Positions 18,448-26,749 of a DNA stretch of 64,000 bases are shown here, piece by piece (position 1 is the stretch's first letter; the number at the start of each line of letters is the position of its first letter). This stretch comes from Halobacterium sp. CBA1132 (GTDB taxonomy: Archaea > Halobacteriota > Halobacteria > Halobacteriales > Halobacteriaceae), in NCBI RefSeq assembly GCF_001485535.1, contig NZ_BCMZ01000001.1, forward strand, positions 2,232,001-2,296,000, written 5' to 3'. The notes under the pieces are model-generated. The model worked only from the letters and a program-made list of their open reading frames with translations. It made no database searches and was not told the DNA's origin. Position numbers and translations under genes: made by a program.

Positions 18448-20300
18448 CGGAAGCGTTCGACCGAGAGGTCGTCGGTGAGGTGGACTTCGCCGTCGACGAG
18501 GACCGGAACGCCCGAGTCCGCGAGTAGTTCTTCGAGCACGTGCTGTGAAAGCGCCGTCTCCGTCACGGATGCGTCGTAGACGTCCGCGGGAGCGTCAGTG
18601 TACGTGTACGAGGCGAGCGCGCCGATTCCACTGTCCGCGTGTGGGAAGTGGTGGACAGACAGCGGCCACGGCGCAGACGCAGTGCCGGTGTCGACCGCGG
18701 GGAGGACAGAGATGGCCGACTGGCTGTGCCGGAGGCTGCTCCGGTCGTCCCCGAGGATGGTGTGGAAGAACGCACTCACGCCCGTCTTCGCGAGCGTCCG
18801 CGTGTCCAGCACCCCGTCCGGACACACCATCCCGTCGTCCGTGACGTGCCCGACGAAGTGGAGGTAGTCCGTCTCCTCGTAGAGCGCGTCGCGGAGTTCT
18901 GCCGTCGATAGCGACCGCGACACACGCACGTCCGTCTCCCGATACGGGTGACTGTCGAACAGGGAGACGTCCCCCTGTTGGAGGCGCGCGTCGTTGAAGA
19001 CGACGTGGACGTCCAGCGCCCCGTCGCCTTCCGTCGAAGAGAAGGGGCGCTGGAACGACCCGACAGTCGGGTTCGCCGCGTCGACGGCGGAGCTCGACGT
19101 GACCCACGAGTGGCCGGGCGTCTTCACGTCGTCCGGCACGACGACGGCAGACGGCGAGGACTCCGGCGTGGCCGACCGGACGAGCACGCCGTCGGCTTGG
19201 AGCGCGTTCGGTGACGGCGTGAGTTCCGCCGTCGACGCCCGCTGGGGCGGACTCCGCACCAGCGCGAGTTCGTCCACCAAGTACGGCAGCGCAGCGGCGT
19301 ACGACGGCGCCGCCGCCACGTCCGCCGTGTAGTGCCACGCCACCAATCCCTCCGTCGCCGACCGCGGAATCCGGAGGTACGCCGCCGTTCGCTCCGACAG
19401 CGACAACTCGAACAACCGTTCGCGGTCTAGCGCCACGCGCGCGGTCAGTTCCTCGGACATCGCCGTCTGGAACGGGTAGACGCCGGCTTCCCGCACGACG
19501 CAGTCCAGCGTGAACACGTGCTCTAAGACCGAACGCACGCTCTCGGCCAGCGCTCGCGAATCGAGTTCGCGAGTCTCCCCGTCTGCGACCACTCGCGGAC
19601 GACTCCCCGGGAGGACACTCGCACCCAGATAGTACGCCAGCGGTGCGACCGTGTAAATCGCGCCGTACTCCGGCGGGACTTCGATTCGAACGCCCGTCTC
19701 CGGGGGTTCGACTTCCGCGGGTACGTGGAGCGCGTCACCGAGTTCCAGAGCCGGCGGGTGCCCGCGTAGCGTCGGCCACGACCGGTCCGGCGTCTGCGTC
19801 TTCAGCGCCGACCCGAACGTCGACACCGCACGCATCAAATCACGCGGGTCCTCCGTCACCGTCACCGTCCCCGCCGGCGACTCGTGCATCGACCGCACTC
19901 CCAACACCAGCCGCGTCGCCTCGCCGAAGTCGAGGGTCGCGCGACTCTCCGGGAACCGGACTGTCGGTTCGGCGTCCTCGATGCGAACGTACAGTTTCAC
20001 GCCCGGTGGCGAGAAATCCACTTCGTACGTGTCCCGCGGCAGTTCGTCGGCAGGCTCCTCTGACGTAGCGCGGTCGACGACCTCGCCGTCTCGCCAGAAT
20101 ATGACATCGGTGAACGCCGGCGTCCCGAGTTCCGCGGCTTCGACCGCGACAGCGGCGTCGACCGGCATCGTGAACGCTTCGGTGCTCGCCGATTCGGGGT
20201 CGACCGGCCGGTCCGTGCGGAGCGGGAACTGCTCGCCCGCGACCTCGTCCCGGACGACCACGCCCGGCTCGCCGTCGAGCGCGTCGACGCGAATCGTCAC
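18444..20300 (-). CDS. CHAT-like peptidase paralogue lacking the catalytic Cys block
   Basis: A 618-residue protein if started at GTG 20300 (VTIRVDALDG), the site equivalent to the paralogue's start. It matches the neighbouring CHAT-domain protein along its length. It keeps the catalytic His (His485, YLHFVGHVTDD) but goes from TGVSAFF straight to TILG, missing about 67 residues that in the paralogue include NGCRSYEQG with the catalytic Cys. Reading resumes in the homologous C-terminal tail (GIGALASYTY, then PVLVDGEVHLTDDL), so this is a clean in-frame deletion, not a frameshift. It is probably a pseudoenzyme (regulator or decoy) or a recently inactivated copy. A TTG at 20360 is another in-frame start but lies too close to the TATA-like box. 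Confidence 0.75.
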   Translation of the reverse strand: MTIRVDALDGEPGVVVRDEVAGEQFPLRTDRPVDPESASTEAFTMPVDAAVAVEAAELGTPAFTDVIFWRDGEVVDRATSEEPADELPRDTYEVDFSPPGVKLYVRIEDAEPTVRFPESRATLDFGEATRLVLGVRSMHESPAGTVTVTEDPRDLMRAVSTFGSALKTQTPDRSWPTLRGHPPALELGDALHVPAEVEPPETGVRIEVPPEYGAIYTVAPLAYYLGASVLPGSRPRVVADGETRELDSRALAESVRSVLEHVFTLDCVVREAGVYPFQTAMSEELTARVALDRERLFELSLSERTAAYLRIPRSATEGLVAWHYTADVAAAPSYAAALPYLVDELALVRSPPQRASTAELTPSPNALQADGVLVRSATPESSPSAVVVPDDVKTPGHSWVTSSSAVDAANPTVGSFQRPFSSTEGDGALDVHVVFNDARLQQGDVSLFDSHPYRETDVRVSRSLSTAELRDALYEETDYLHFVGHVTDDGMVCPDGVLDTRTLAKTGVSAFFHTILGDDRSSLRHSQSAISVLPAVDTGTASAPWPLSVHHFPHADSGIGALASYTYTDAPADVYDASVTETALSQHVLEELLADSGVPVLVDGEVHLTDDLSVERFR

Positions 20301-20338
20301 GTCGCTTCGCCCCGGTCGCCCGTCGCCCCTCGAGCCAT
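20297..20338 (-). CDS. 13-codon leader mini-ORF before the inactive CHAT gene
   Basis: ATG at 20338 opens 13 codons (MARGATGDRGEAT) ending in a TGA that overlaps the GTG start of the main gene (GTGA). A TATA-like CTTTTAG sits about 29 bases before the ATG, the distance expected for a leaderless transcript starting at this ATG. The paralogue has a mini-ORF of exactly the same length in the same position. It may couple translation of the main gene. Too short to prove as coding. Confidence 0.35.
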   Translation of the reverse strand: MARGATGDRGEAT

Positions 20339-20391
20339 ACCGGATTGTCAGCGGGTGCAACTAAAAGTATGCTGCCCCCGGAATCCGACAA

Positions 20392-22461
20392 TCAACTGAA
20401 GTCCGCCATCGTGAGATTCGGCGTGTAACGGAGTTCGCCGTCGACGAGCATCGGATGAGGTGACACGTCGAGCGAGCGCTCCAGGTCCGCACGCGGGAGT
20501 TGCTCGCACCGAACGCGGCCGCTGGCTATTATCGCGTCCGTCGTCGCGTACGTCGAGTGGACGAACGCCCCGATGCCGTGGACGCCGTACGGGTAGTACC
20601 GGCCAGTCACCGGAATCGGGTCGGTATCCGCGTCGAACGCCGCGGTATCGGTTTCGTAGAGGAACGGAGTCCCCGTCTCGCTCGCTCGGAACGCGAGCGT
20701 TCCGCTGCCGAGAATCGCGTACCGGTCGCGTCGCAGCCCGGTTCGGCCGAGGACGTCGAGCGCCGCGTACAGCGGGAACCCGCTGTCCAACAGCATCGAG
20801 ACCGCGTGGCCGGCACGGCCCGCGTCGTCGTCGGAGACATCGTCGGCCGTGGCGATGCCACCGACTGCGCCCGCCGTCAGTAAGGCGCGTCCCTGCTCGT
20901 AGGAGCGACAGCCGTTCAGGAAGAACGCCTTCACCCCCGTCTTCGCCAGCGTTCGCGTGTCCAGCACCCCGTCCGGACACACCATCCCGTCGTCCGTGAC
21001 GTGCCCGACGAAGTGCAGGAAGTCCGTCTCCGCGTAGAGCGCCTCGCGGAGTTCTGCTGTCGACAGCCCGTGCGACACCCGAACGTCCGTCTCGGAGGCC
21101 GGGTGGATGTCGTAGGCAGTCTCGTCGCTGGCTTCGAGGCGTGCGTCGTTGTAGACGACGTGGATGTCCAGTGGTCCGTCACCCGTGGGCCACTCGAACC
21201 CGCGCCGGAACGACCCCACTGTCGGGTTCGCCGCGCTCGGTGCGAAGTCTCCCGCGACCCACGAGTGCCCGGGTGTGTCGGCGTCCTCCGGGACAACTCC
21301 CGAAAGGGGGTCGGGTGTCTCGCTGGTGACCGACCGGACGAGCGCGCTGCCGGCCTGGAGCGCGTTCGGTGACGGCGTGAGCTCCACCGTCGACGTCCGC
21401 CGCGGCGGACTCCGAACGACTGCCAACTCGTCCACTAAGTACGGCAGCGCAGCGGCGTACGACGGCGCCGCCGCCACGTCCGCCGTGTAGTGCCACGCCA
21501 CCAATCCCTCCGTCGCCGACCGCGGAATCCGGAGGTACGCCGCCGTTCGCTCCGACAGCGACAACTCGAACAACCGTTCGTAGTCCAACGCCACGCGTGC
21601 TTCCAAGTCCTCGGAAGCCTCGGTGCGAAAGGAGAAGACGCCGGCTTCCCGCACGACGCAGTCCAGCGTGAACACGTGCTCTAAGACCGACCGAACGTCC
21701 TCGGCCAGCGCTCGCGAGTCGAACTCGTAGGTTTCGCCGTCGGCGACCAGTCGCGACTGATTCCCCGGGAGGACAGTCGCGCCCAAATAGTACGCCAGCG
21801 GTGCGACCGTGTAAATCGCGCCGTACTCCGGCGGGACTTCGATTCGAACGCCCGTCTCCGGGGGTTCGACTTCCGCGGGTACGTGGAGGTGGCTCCCCAG
21901 CTCGATTGCGGGGGGATGTCCCCGCAGTGTCGGCCACGACCGGTCCGGCGTCTGCGTCTTCAGCGCCGACCCGAACGTCGACACCGCACGCATCAAATCA
22001 CGCGGGTCCTCCGTCACCGTCACCGTCCCCGCCGGCGACTCGTGCATCGACCGCACGCCGAGTACGACCCGCGTCGCGTCACCGAACTCGAGGCGCGTGT
22101 GGCCGTCGACGAACTCCACGGCTGGTTCCGCACCTTCGACGCGAACGTACAGTTTCACGCCCGGCGGCGAGAAGTCGACCTCGTACGTACCCCGCGGCAG
22201 TGGCTCGACCGACGCGGCTGACTCCGCTCGGTGGACGACCTCGCCGTCCCGCCGGAAAATCGCGGTGACCGCCAGCGGCGCGGAGAACTCTCCCACATCG
22301 AGTTCGACAGCGGTGTCGACCGGCATCGTGAACGCGTCACCGTTCGCCGCTGTGGGTGCGACCGGCCGGTCGGTCCGAAGCGCTATCGCTTCGCCCTCCG
22401 CCGTGTCGGCGACGCGAACCCCGTGTTCGTCGTCGTCGAGCGCGTCGACGCGAATCGTCAC
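20392..22461 (-). CDS. CHAT (caspase-like) domain peptidase, intact
   Basis: A 689-residue protein from GTG 22461. The N-terminal 350 residues are beta-rich (VTIRVDALDDDEHG, YEVDFSPPGVKLYV) with no family I can name. A middle segment (SERTAAYLRIPRSATEGLVAW) precedes a C-terminal CHAT domain with both catalytic residues: His487 in FLHFVGHVTDD and Cys518 in FFLNGCRSYEQG, followed by the family's LLTAGAVGGIATADDVSDDDA stretch. A 110-residue tail (GIGAFVHSTYATTDAI) follows. CHAT enzymes are caspase-clan proteases, often effectors triggered by a partner; the substrate here is unknown. It lies 91 bp upstream of its inactive paralogue and diverges from a Tfx-like regulator. In-frame upstream sequence to 23280 is shadow. 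Confidence 0.8.
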   Translation of the reverse strand: MTIRVDALDDDEHGVRVADTAEGEAIALRTDRPVAPTAANGDAFTMPVDTAVELDVGEFSAPLAVTAIFRRDGEVVHRAESAASVEPLPRGTYEVDFSPPGVKLYVRVEGAEPAVEFVDGHTRLEFGDATRVVLGVRSMHESPAGTVTVTEDPRDLMRAVSTFGSALKTQTPDRSWPTLRGHPPAIELGSHLHVPAEVEPPETGVRIEVPPEYGAIYTVAPLAYYLGATVLPGNQSRLVADGETYEFDSRALAEDVRSVLEHVFTLDCVVREAGVFSFRTEASEDLEARVALDYERLFELSLSERTAAYLRIPRSATEGLVAWHYTADVAAAPSYAAALPYLVDELAVVRSPPRRTSTVELTPSPNALQAGSALVRSVTSETPDPLSGVVPEDADTPGHSWVAGDFAPSAANPTVGSFRRGFEWPTGDGPLDIHVVYNDARLEASDETAYDIHPASETDVRVSHGLSTAELREALYAETDFLHFVGHVTDDGMVCPDGVLDTRTLAKTGVKAFFLNGCRSYEQGRALLTAGAVGGIATADDVSDDDAGRAGHAVSMLLDSGFPLYAALDVLGRTGLRRDRYAILGSGTLAFRASETGTPFLYETDTAAFDADTDPIPVTGRYYPYGVHGIGAFVHSTYATTDAIIASGRVRCEQLPRADLERSLDVSPHPMLVDGELRYTPNLTMADFS

Positions 22462-22499
22462 GTACGACGACCCCGGCCCGCGGCCGTCCCTCGCCTCAT
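22458..22499 (-). CDS. 13-codon leader mini-ORF before the intact CHAT gene
   Basis: ATG at 22499 opens 13 codons (MRRGTAAGRGRRT) ending in a TGA that overlaps the GTG start at 22461, exactly as in the neighbouring paralogue. A TATA-like TTTTACG lies about 25-30 bases upstream of the ATG. Length, M(A/R)RG start and ACG-TGA end match the other copy, while the middle differs. Confidence 0.35.
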   Translation of the reverse strand: MRRGTAAGRGRRT

Positions 22500-22581
22500 T
22501 GGTGGAGGAAAGTCGCTGACGCGTAAAAGCGTTCGGAGGGCGTCCACGGGGTTTTTGCGTTCCGGCGGCGTCGGTTCGGGC

Positions 22582-23052
22582 ATGGACGAGGGGGTTCCGG
22601 ACGCCGACGAGGTGCTGGCCAGCGCCGGCTTCGACGCCGACGAGAGCGTGCTGACGCGGCGGCAAGCGGAGGTGCTGGCGTTGCGCGAGCGCGGCGCCGC
22701 CCAAGCGGCCATCGCCGACCAACTCGGGACGTCCCGCGCGAACATCTCGAAGGTGGAGGCGAGCGCGCGCGAGAACGTCGCGAAGTCCCGGGAGACGGTG
22801 GCGTTCGCGGAGGCGCTGCAGGCGCCGGTGCGCGTGGAGATCGACCCGGACACGGACCTCTACGACGTGCCGGACATGGTGTACGCGGCCTGCGACGAGG
22901 CGAACGTGAAGGTCTCGCTGTCCGCGCCGGAAGTGATGAAGCGCGTCAGCGACGCGGCCGGGTCGGCGGTCAGGGGCCGCGGCGTGCACGCGCCGCTTCT
23001 GGTGTCCGTGACCAGCGACGGCGCCATCCAAGTGCGGCAGGGCGACGAGTAG
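22582..23052 (+). CDS. Tfx-family HTH DNA-binding protein
   Basis: A 156-residue protein. Residues 25-70 are the Tfx-type helix-turn-helix (LTRRQAEVLALRERGAAQAA, then LGTSRANISKVEASARENV). The C-terminal half is the Tfx domain (VRVEIDPDTDLYDVPDMVYAACDEANVKV). Tfx of methanogens activates the molybdenum formylmethanofuran dehydrogenase operon; the haloarchaeal target is unknown. It diverges from the CHAT pair across an 80-bp gap, so regulation of those genes is possible but unproven. It converges on the mannose-1-phosphate guanylyltransferase gene with 1 bp between stops. Confidence 0.85.
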   Translation: MDEGVPDADEVLASAGFDADESVLTRRQAEVLALRERGAAQAAIADQLGTSRANISKVEASARENVAKSRETVAFAEALQAPVRVEIDPDTDLYDVPDMVYAACDEANVKVSLSAPEVMKRVSDAAGSAVRGRGVHAPLLVSVTSDGAIQVRQGDE

Positions 23053-23053
23053 C

Positions 23054-24046
23054 TCAGAACAGGTCGTCCTCGCGGAGTGCTGCGACGACCTCGCGGACGC
23101 GCTGGGCGTCGTCAGTCGGGACGACGAGCACGCGGTCGTCGAACGCCGCGACCACGAGGTCGTCCGCGCCGACGACGGAGACGTGTTTGTCGTCGCTCGC
23201 GAGGACGTTCCCCGACGCGTCGATGGCGAGTGTGTCACCCAGCGTCGCGTTCTTCTCGTCGGCGAGGCGCAGTAGCGCATCCCACGCGCCGACGTCGTCC
23301 CACTCGAAGTCCGCGGGCACGACTCGGACGTCGTCGGCGCGCTCCAAGACGGCGTAGTCGACGCTCACCGCCTCGGTTTCGTCGAAGGCGGCATCGACAT
23401 CACCGGTCTCCAGCGCGGCCACGATTTGTTCGAGTGGACCGTCGCGGGCGGCGTCGAGGAACGCGTCGGGCGTCCACGCGAACATCCCCGCGTTCCAGAG
23501 GCAGCCCGCGTCGAGGAGGTTCTCGGCGGTCGCCTCGTCGGGTTTCTCGCGGAACTGCTCGACCGCGTAGTGGTCGCCGTAGTCGACGCCGGGCTGGATG
23601 TACCCGTAGCCGGTCGCCGCTCTGTCGGGTTCGACGCCGAGCGTGACGAGCGCGTCCGTGCGAGCGGCGACGTCGACGGCGGTTTCGGCCGTTGAGCGGA
23701 AGCCGTCCCCGACGACGTGGTCGCTGGGCAGGCAGAGCATCGCGGCGTCCGCGAAGCGGTTACGTACCTCGCCGGCGGCGTACGCGAGCGCCGGGCCGGT
23801 GTCGCGGCCCGCTGGCTCGACGAGCACCGTGGCTTCGGGGACGATGTCGCGGGCGCGGTCGGCGTACGCCTCGCGCGTGACGACGACGAGTTCGTCGGCG
23901 AAGCCGGCGCGGTCGGCGGTGCGACGGAGGAGGCTGCGGTCGTCGTCGCCGAGCGCGAGGAACTGCTTGGGGCGGTGGCTGCGGCTCGCTGGGTAGAGCC
24001 GGGTACCGGTGCCGCCCGCGAGCAGGACGGCGACCGTGGTTACCAC
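23054..24046 (-). CDS. Mannose-1-phosphate guanylyltransferase-like nucleotidyltransferase
   Basis: A 330-residue ManC/CpsB-type enzyme making GDP-mannose (or a related NDP-sugar) for glycosylation and surface polysaccharide. The signature is LLAGGTGTRLYPASRSHRPKQFL, followed by SDHVVGDGF, GYGYIQPG, FREKPDE and the LWNAGMFAW motif. It lacks the C-terminal isomerase cupin of bacterial bifunctional ManC. The GTG at 24046 (VVTTVAVLLAGG) is preferred because family members begin right at this strand; an ATG at 24172 would add 42 unrelated residues. Confidence 0.82.
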   Translation of the reverse strand: MVTTVAVLLAGGTGTRLYPASRSHRPKQFLALGDDDRSLLRRTADRAGFADELVVVTREAYADRARDIVPEATVLVEPAGRDTGPALAYAAGEVRNRFADAAMLCLPSDHVVGDGFRSTAETAVDVAARTDALVTLGVEPDRAATGYGYIQPGVDYGDHYAVEQFREKPDEATAENLLDAGCLWNAGMFAWTPDAFLDAARDGPLEQIVAALETGDVDAAFDETEAVSVDYAVLERADDVRVVPADFEWDDVGAWDALLRLADEKNATLGDTLAIDASGNVLASDDKHVSVVGADDLVVAAFDDRVLVVPTDDAQRVREVVAALREDDLF

Positions 24047-24199
24047 GCGGAACCACCGCGGTTGGGGGGCGACAACTCCTCGCGGGCGTCGGGCGAACAG
24101 GGCATCGCGTCGGGCTTGCACGGCTCGCGTTATAGGCCTGTTTGCGCCGCGCCTGCTCGCCAAGGTAGCCATCTCCGAACTCCACTTTCACTGTGGTTA

Positions 24200-24214
24200 C
24201 GACAATTTAAATAC
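24200..24214 (+). promoter_or_regulatory. TATA box of the rpa3 operon
   Basis: GACAATTTAAATACGG contains TTTAAATA, a strong archaeal TATA match, about 60 bases before the rpa3 ATG at 24273. The transcript would carry a 5' leader of roughly 35-40 bases, unlike the leaderless genes nearby. Confidence 0.6.
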
Positions 24215-24272
24215 GGTAGCGCACCAACCCCGATACGTCTCCCACCGAAAACACGCGGAGACGAATACGACC

Positions 24273-25205
24273 ATGAGCGACCTTTCAGACACCGCTGCGG
24301 AGATTCACGACGAGTTCTCCGAGCACGTCGACGCCACCGTCGACGACGTAGAAGCACGGCTACAGAAACTGGTATCCGAGTACAAAGTCCCGCTGGACGA
24401 GGCGCGGCGCTCCGTCGAGAACCACTACCTCGACGAGGCCGGTCTCGACCGCGACGACCTCGCGGGCGGCGGCGGTAACGAGACCGTCGAAGTCGAGGAC
24501 GTCGACGAACCCGAGCAGTGGGTCGACCTCACTGCGAAGGTCGTCGAACTCTGGGAGCCCCGCTCGGACTCCGTCGGGCAGGTCGGCCTGCTCGGCGACC
24601 CGACCGGCACCATCAAGTTCACGAAGTGGGCGAAATCCGACCTCGAAGACCTCCAGGAGGGCCAGACGTACCGCCTCGGGAACGTCGTCACCGACGAGTA
24701 CCAGGGCCGGTACTCCGTGAAACTCAATCGCACGACCTCGATTCAGGAGGTCGACGAGGAGTTCGACGTCGGCGACAACGAGGACGACGTCGAGGGCGCG
24801 CTCGTGGACATCCAGTCCGGGAGCGGCCTCATCAAGCGCTGCCCGGAGGAGGACTGCACGCGCGTCCTCCAGAACGGCCGCTGCAACGAGCACGGCGAAG
24901 TGGAGGGCGAGTTCGACCTCCGCATCAAGGGCGTGCTCGACGACGGCCGCGACGTCCACGAAGTCATCTTCGACGAGGAAGCGACCGAGGCGCTGACCGG
25001 CATCGGCCTCGAAGAAGCCAAACAGATGGCGAAAGACGCACTCGACACCACCGTCGTCGCCGACGAGATGCGCGAGACGGTGCTCGGGCGCTACTACCAC
25101 GTGACCGGCCCGACGTTCGGCCGGTACGTGCTCGCCAACGACACCGAACAGCTGGGCGAGCCAGCCGACCCGGAAGCAGTCCTCATCGAAGCGAGGTCGA
25201 TGTAA
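24273..25205 (+). CDS. rpa3: Replication protein A (single-stranded DNA-binding), Rpa3 type
   Basis: A 310-residue RPA. After an N-terminal helical region comes an OB-fold (WVDLTAKVVELWEPRSDSVG, then QVGLLGDPTGTIKFTKWAKS). A zinc finger follows, KRCPEEDCTRVLQNGRCNEHGE (read in pieces; C-x4-C-x6-C-x2-H), then a C-terminal OB-like region. It binds single-stranded DNA in replication and repair. Length, zinc finger and downstream partner match the haloarchaeal Rpa3/Rpap3 pair rather than Rpa1 or Rpa2. The partner gene starts 1 bp after the stop. Confidence 0.9.
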   Translation: MSDLSDTAAEIHDEFSEHVDATVDDVEARLQKLVSEYKVPLDEARRSVENHYLDEAGLDRDDLAGGGGNETVEVEDVDEPEQWVDLTAKVVELWEPRSDSVGQVGLLGDPTGTIKFTKWAKSDLEDLQEGQTYRLGNVVTDEYQGRYSVKLNRTTSIQEVDEEFDVGDNEDDVEGALVDIQSGSGLIKRCPEEDCTRVLQNGRCNEHGEVEGEFDLRIKGVLDDGRDVHEVIFDEEATEALTGIGLEEAKQMAKDALDTTVVADEMRETVLGRYYHVTGPTFGRYVLANDTEQLGEPADPEAVLIEARSM

Positions 25206-25206
25206 C

Positions 25207-25797
25207 ATGAGTAACGCACCCACCCGCGAGGTCGCACGCCGCGCCTTCGCCGCCGAGTTCAACGACGCCGAGTTCACGTTCAAGGAATCCGACGACGAGC
25301 GCGCGCCGCTGTACGCGCTGCTGCCGACGGGCGAGCGCGCGAACCGCGTGTTCGTCGTCGGCACGCTCACGGAAACCGAGGACATCGGCGAGGACTCCGA
25401 GTACTGGCGGGGCCGCGTCGTCGACCCCACTGGGACGTTCTTCGTGTACGCGGGCCAGTACCAGCCGGAAGCGGCGTCCGCGCTCCGGGACGCCGAGACG
25501 CCGCAGTACGTCGCCGTGGTCGGGAAACCGCGGACCTTCGAGACCGACGACGGGTCCGTGAACGTCTCCCTGCGCCCCGAATCCATCACGCCCGTCGACG
25601 AGGCGACCCGCGACCGCTGGGTCGTCGAGACGGCCGAGCGCACGCTCGAACGCCTCGACGCGTTCGACGACGAGGGCAACGAGTACGCCGAGCGCGCCCG
25701 CGCCGAGTACGGCGAGGACGTCTCCCCGTACCGCCGCGCGCTCCTCGAAGCGCTCGAGGACTTCGATACGGAAGCCGACGTACCGGCCGACGCGTGA
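25207..25797 (+). CDS. rpap3: RPA-associated protein Rpap3
   Basis: A 196-residue OB-fold protein (COG3390 type, from memory) that partners Rpa3. Visible family blocks: REVARRAFAAEFNDAEFTFKE, RANRVFVVGTLTETEDIGED, YWRGRVVDPTGTFFVYAGQYQPEAA and VVGKPRTF. It lies one base after rpa3 and is co-transcribed with it. In Haloferax such partners co-purify with their RPA and are needed for its function. The C-terminal third is acidic and helical. Confidence 0.88.
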   Translation: MSNAPTREVARRAFAAEFNDAEFTFKESDDERAPLYALLPTGERANRVFVVGTLTETEDIGEDSEYWRGRVVDPTGTFFVYAGQYQPEAASALRDAETPQYVAVVGKPRTFETDDGSVNVSLRPESITPVDEATRDRWVVETAERTLERLDAFDDEGNEYAERARAEYGEDVSPYRRALLEALEDFDTEADVPADA

Positions 25798-25843
25798 CTG
25801 TCTGACAAACGCTTATAGGGCTCGTTTCCTTATCTGGCGGTAG

Positions 25844-26248
25844 ATGGGGAACAAGAACAAGACCATCTCGTTCCGCGTGAACGAGGACACGTTCGACGCG
25901 CTCCGCGACATCGCCGAGGAGCGCGACCTCTCGCTGTCCGCGGTGTTCCGGGACTACGTCGACTCGTTGGTCGCCCACGACGGCCAAGTCCGGGTCGTCC
26001 CCGAGAACCAGCCCGAGTCCGTCGACGGCGAGGAGTTCCCGCCGAAAGTCGAGGTGTCCAAGAGCTTCGTGCGCGAGCACGAGCGCCTCGAACTCGAAGC
26101 CGAACACCTCCGCGACCAGCTCGAGGAGCACAAGAAGTACATCGACCACCTCCGCGAGCAAGTCGAGTCCGAGGGCGACGTCGAGGAGGTCATCCACCTC
26201 GAAGAACTGGACGGCGACGACGACGAAGAGCCCTACCAGCTCGGGTAG
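25844..26248 (+). CDS. Ribbon-helix-helix regulator with C-terminal coiled coil
   Basis: A 134-residue protein. Residues 5-45 are a ribbon-helix-helix DNA-binding domain (KTISFRVNEDTFDALRDIAE, then RDLSLSAVFRDYVDSL). Residues 75-110 form a coiled coil (REHERLELEAEHLRDQLEE), and the acidic tail ends EEPYQLG. The CGCTTATAGGG just upstream is a likely TATA box for a nearly leaderless transcript. The layout (short RHH plus long C-terminal extension) resembles the haloarchaeal cell-division regulator CdrL, but that identity is a guess. Confidence 0.8.
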   Translation: MGNKNKTISFRVNEDTFDALRDIAEERDLSLSAVFRDYVDSLVAHDGQVRVVPENQPESVDGEEFPPKVEVSKSFVREHERLELEAEHLRDQLEEHKKYIDHLREQVESEGDVEEVIHLEELDGDDDEEPYQLG

Positions 26249-26707
26249 CTACCGCGACAGCTCGCGTTTCTCCCTGGTCGCGCGCTCGGCCTGCTCCTGG
26301 CGGCCGTCCACGTCGGCGAGGTCCTCGACGGCTTCGAGCGTGCGGACCGCGTCGTCGAGGAACGAGTAGAGGTCGCCGGGGTAGGCGTACACCATGTAGT
26401 CCTGGGTCATCACGTCGACCATCGACTCGGGGTCTAGTCCCTGCGCGCGCAGGTCCAGCAGGTACTTGACGAACTTCCGCTCGGGATGCCCGCAGTAGGG
26501 GTTGGAGTCGCAGCCGCAGTCCAGGAAGTCCTCCGAGAAGTCCAGCACTTTGTCCCGGGTGGCTTCGTCCAGCTCCGAGAGATCGCCCGTGAAGAGGATG
26601 TCCAGGGTCGCGCCGCTGAACGCGCTCTTCGGGAAGCGCGTGTCTATCTGGGACGCGATCTGCCGGTGGTTCTTCACGTAGATTTTGTCCGTGACGGCCA
26701 CAGTCAC
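26249..26707 (-). CDS. Conserved haloarchaeal protein (DUF5814-like)
   Basis: A 152-residue protein with no hydrophobic segment. Conserved-looking blocks: VTDKIYVKNHRQIASQIDTR, LDCGCDSNPYCGHPERKFVK (Cys/His cluster, probably metal-binding), YMVYAYPGDLYSFLDDAVRT. I recognise it as an uncharacterised haloarchaeal family, DUF5814 from memory. It converges on the RHH gene with touching stops, and has its own upstream region. Confidence 0.75.
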   Translation of the reverse strand: MTVAVTDKIYVKNHRQIASQIDTRFPKSAFSGATLDILFTGDLSELDEATRDKVLDFSEDFLDCGCDSNPYCGHPERKFVKYLLDLRAQGLDPESMVDVMTQDYMVYAYPGDLYSFLDDAVRTLEAVEDLADVDGRQEQAERATREKRELSR

Positions 26708-26749
26708 TCACGGGTAGGCGGCTGTCGTGGAAAAGCGTATCGTCCGCGT

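Noticed and set aside
18595-18910. Frameshift as the cause of the missing Cys in the first CHAT paralogue
   Set aside because: After the gap, the same frame continues with residues alignable to the intact copy (TILG/AILG, GIGA, PVLVDGEV/PMLVDGEL). It is an in-frame deletion, not a frameshift.
19323-22075. The repeated blocks as insertion sequence ends or a transposon
   Set aside because: They lie inside the two collinear paralogous genes and keep the same coding frame, so they are paralogy or conversion rather than mobile repeats.
20392-23280. A single long reading frame of 962 residues on the minus strand containing the CHAT protein
   Set aside because: The extra N-terminal 270 residues are the antisense shadow of the Tfx gene. 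The TATA-like box, the mini-ORF and the paralogue all point to GTG 22461 as the start.
25844-26248. Firm assignment of the RHH protein as CdrL
   Set aside because: The architecture fits, but the identity rests on memory of a family with poorly conserved C-termini; no cell-division gene is adjacent, so I leave it unnamed.
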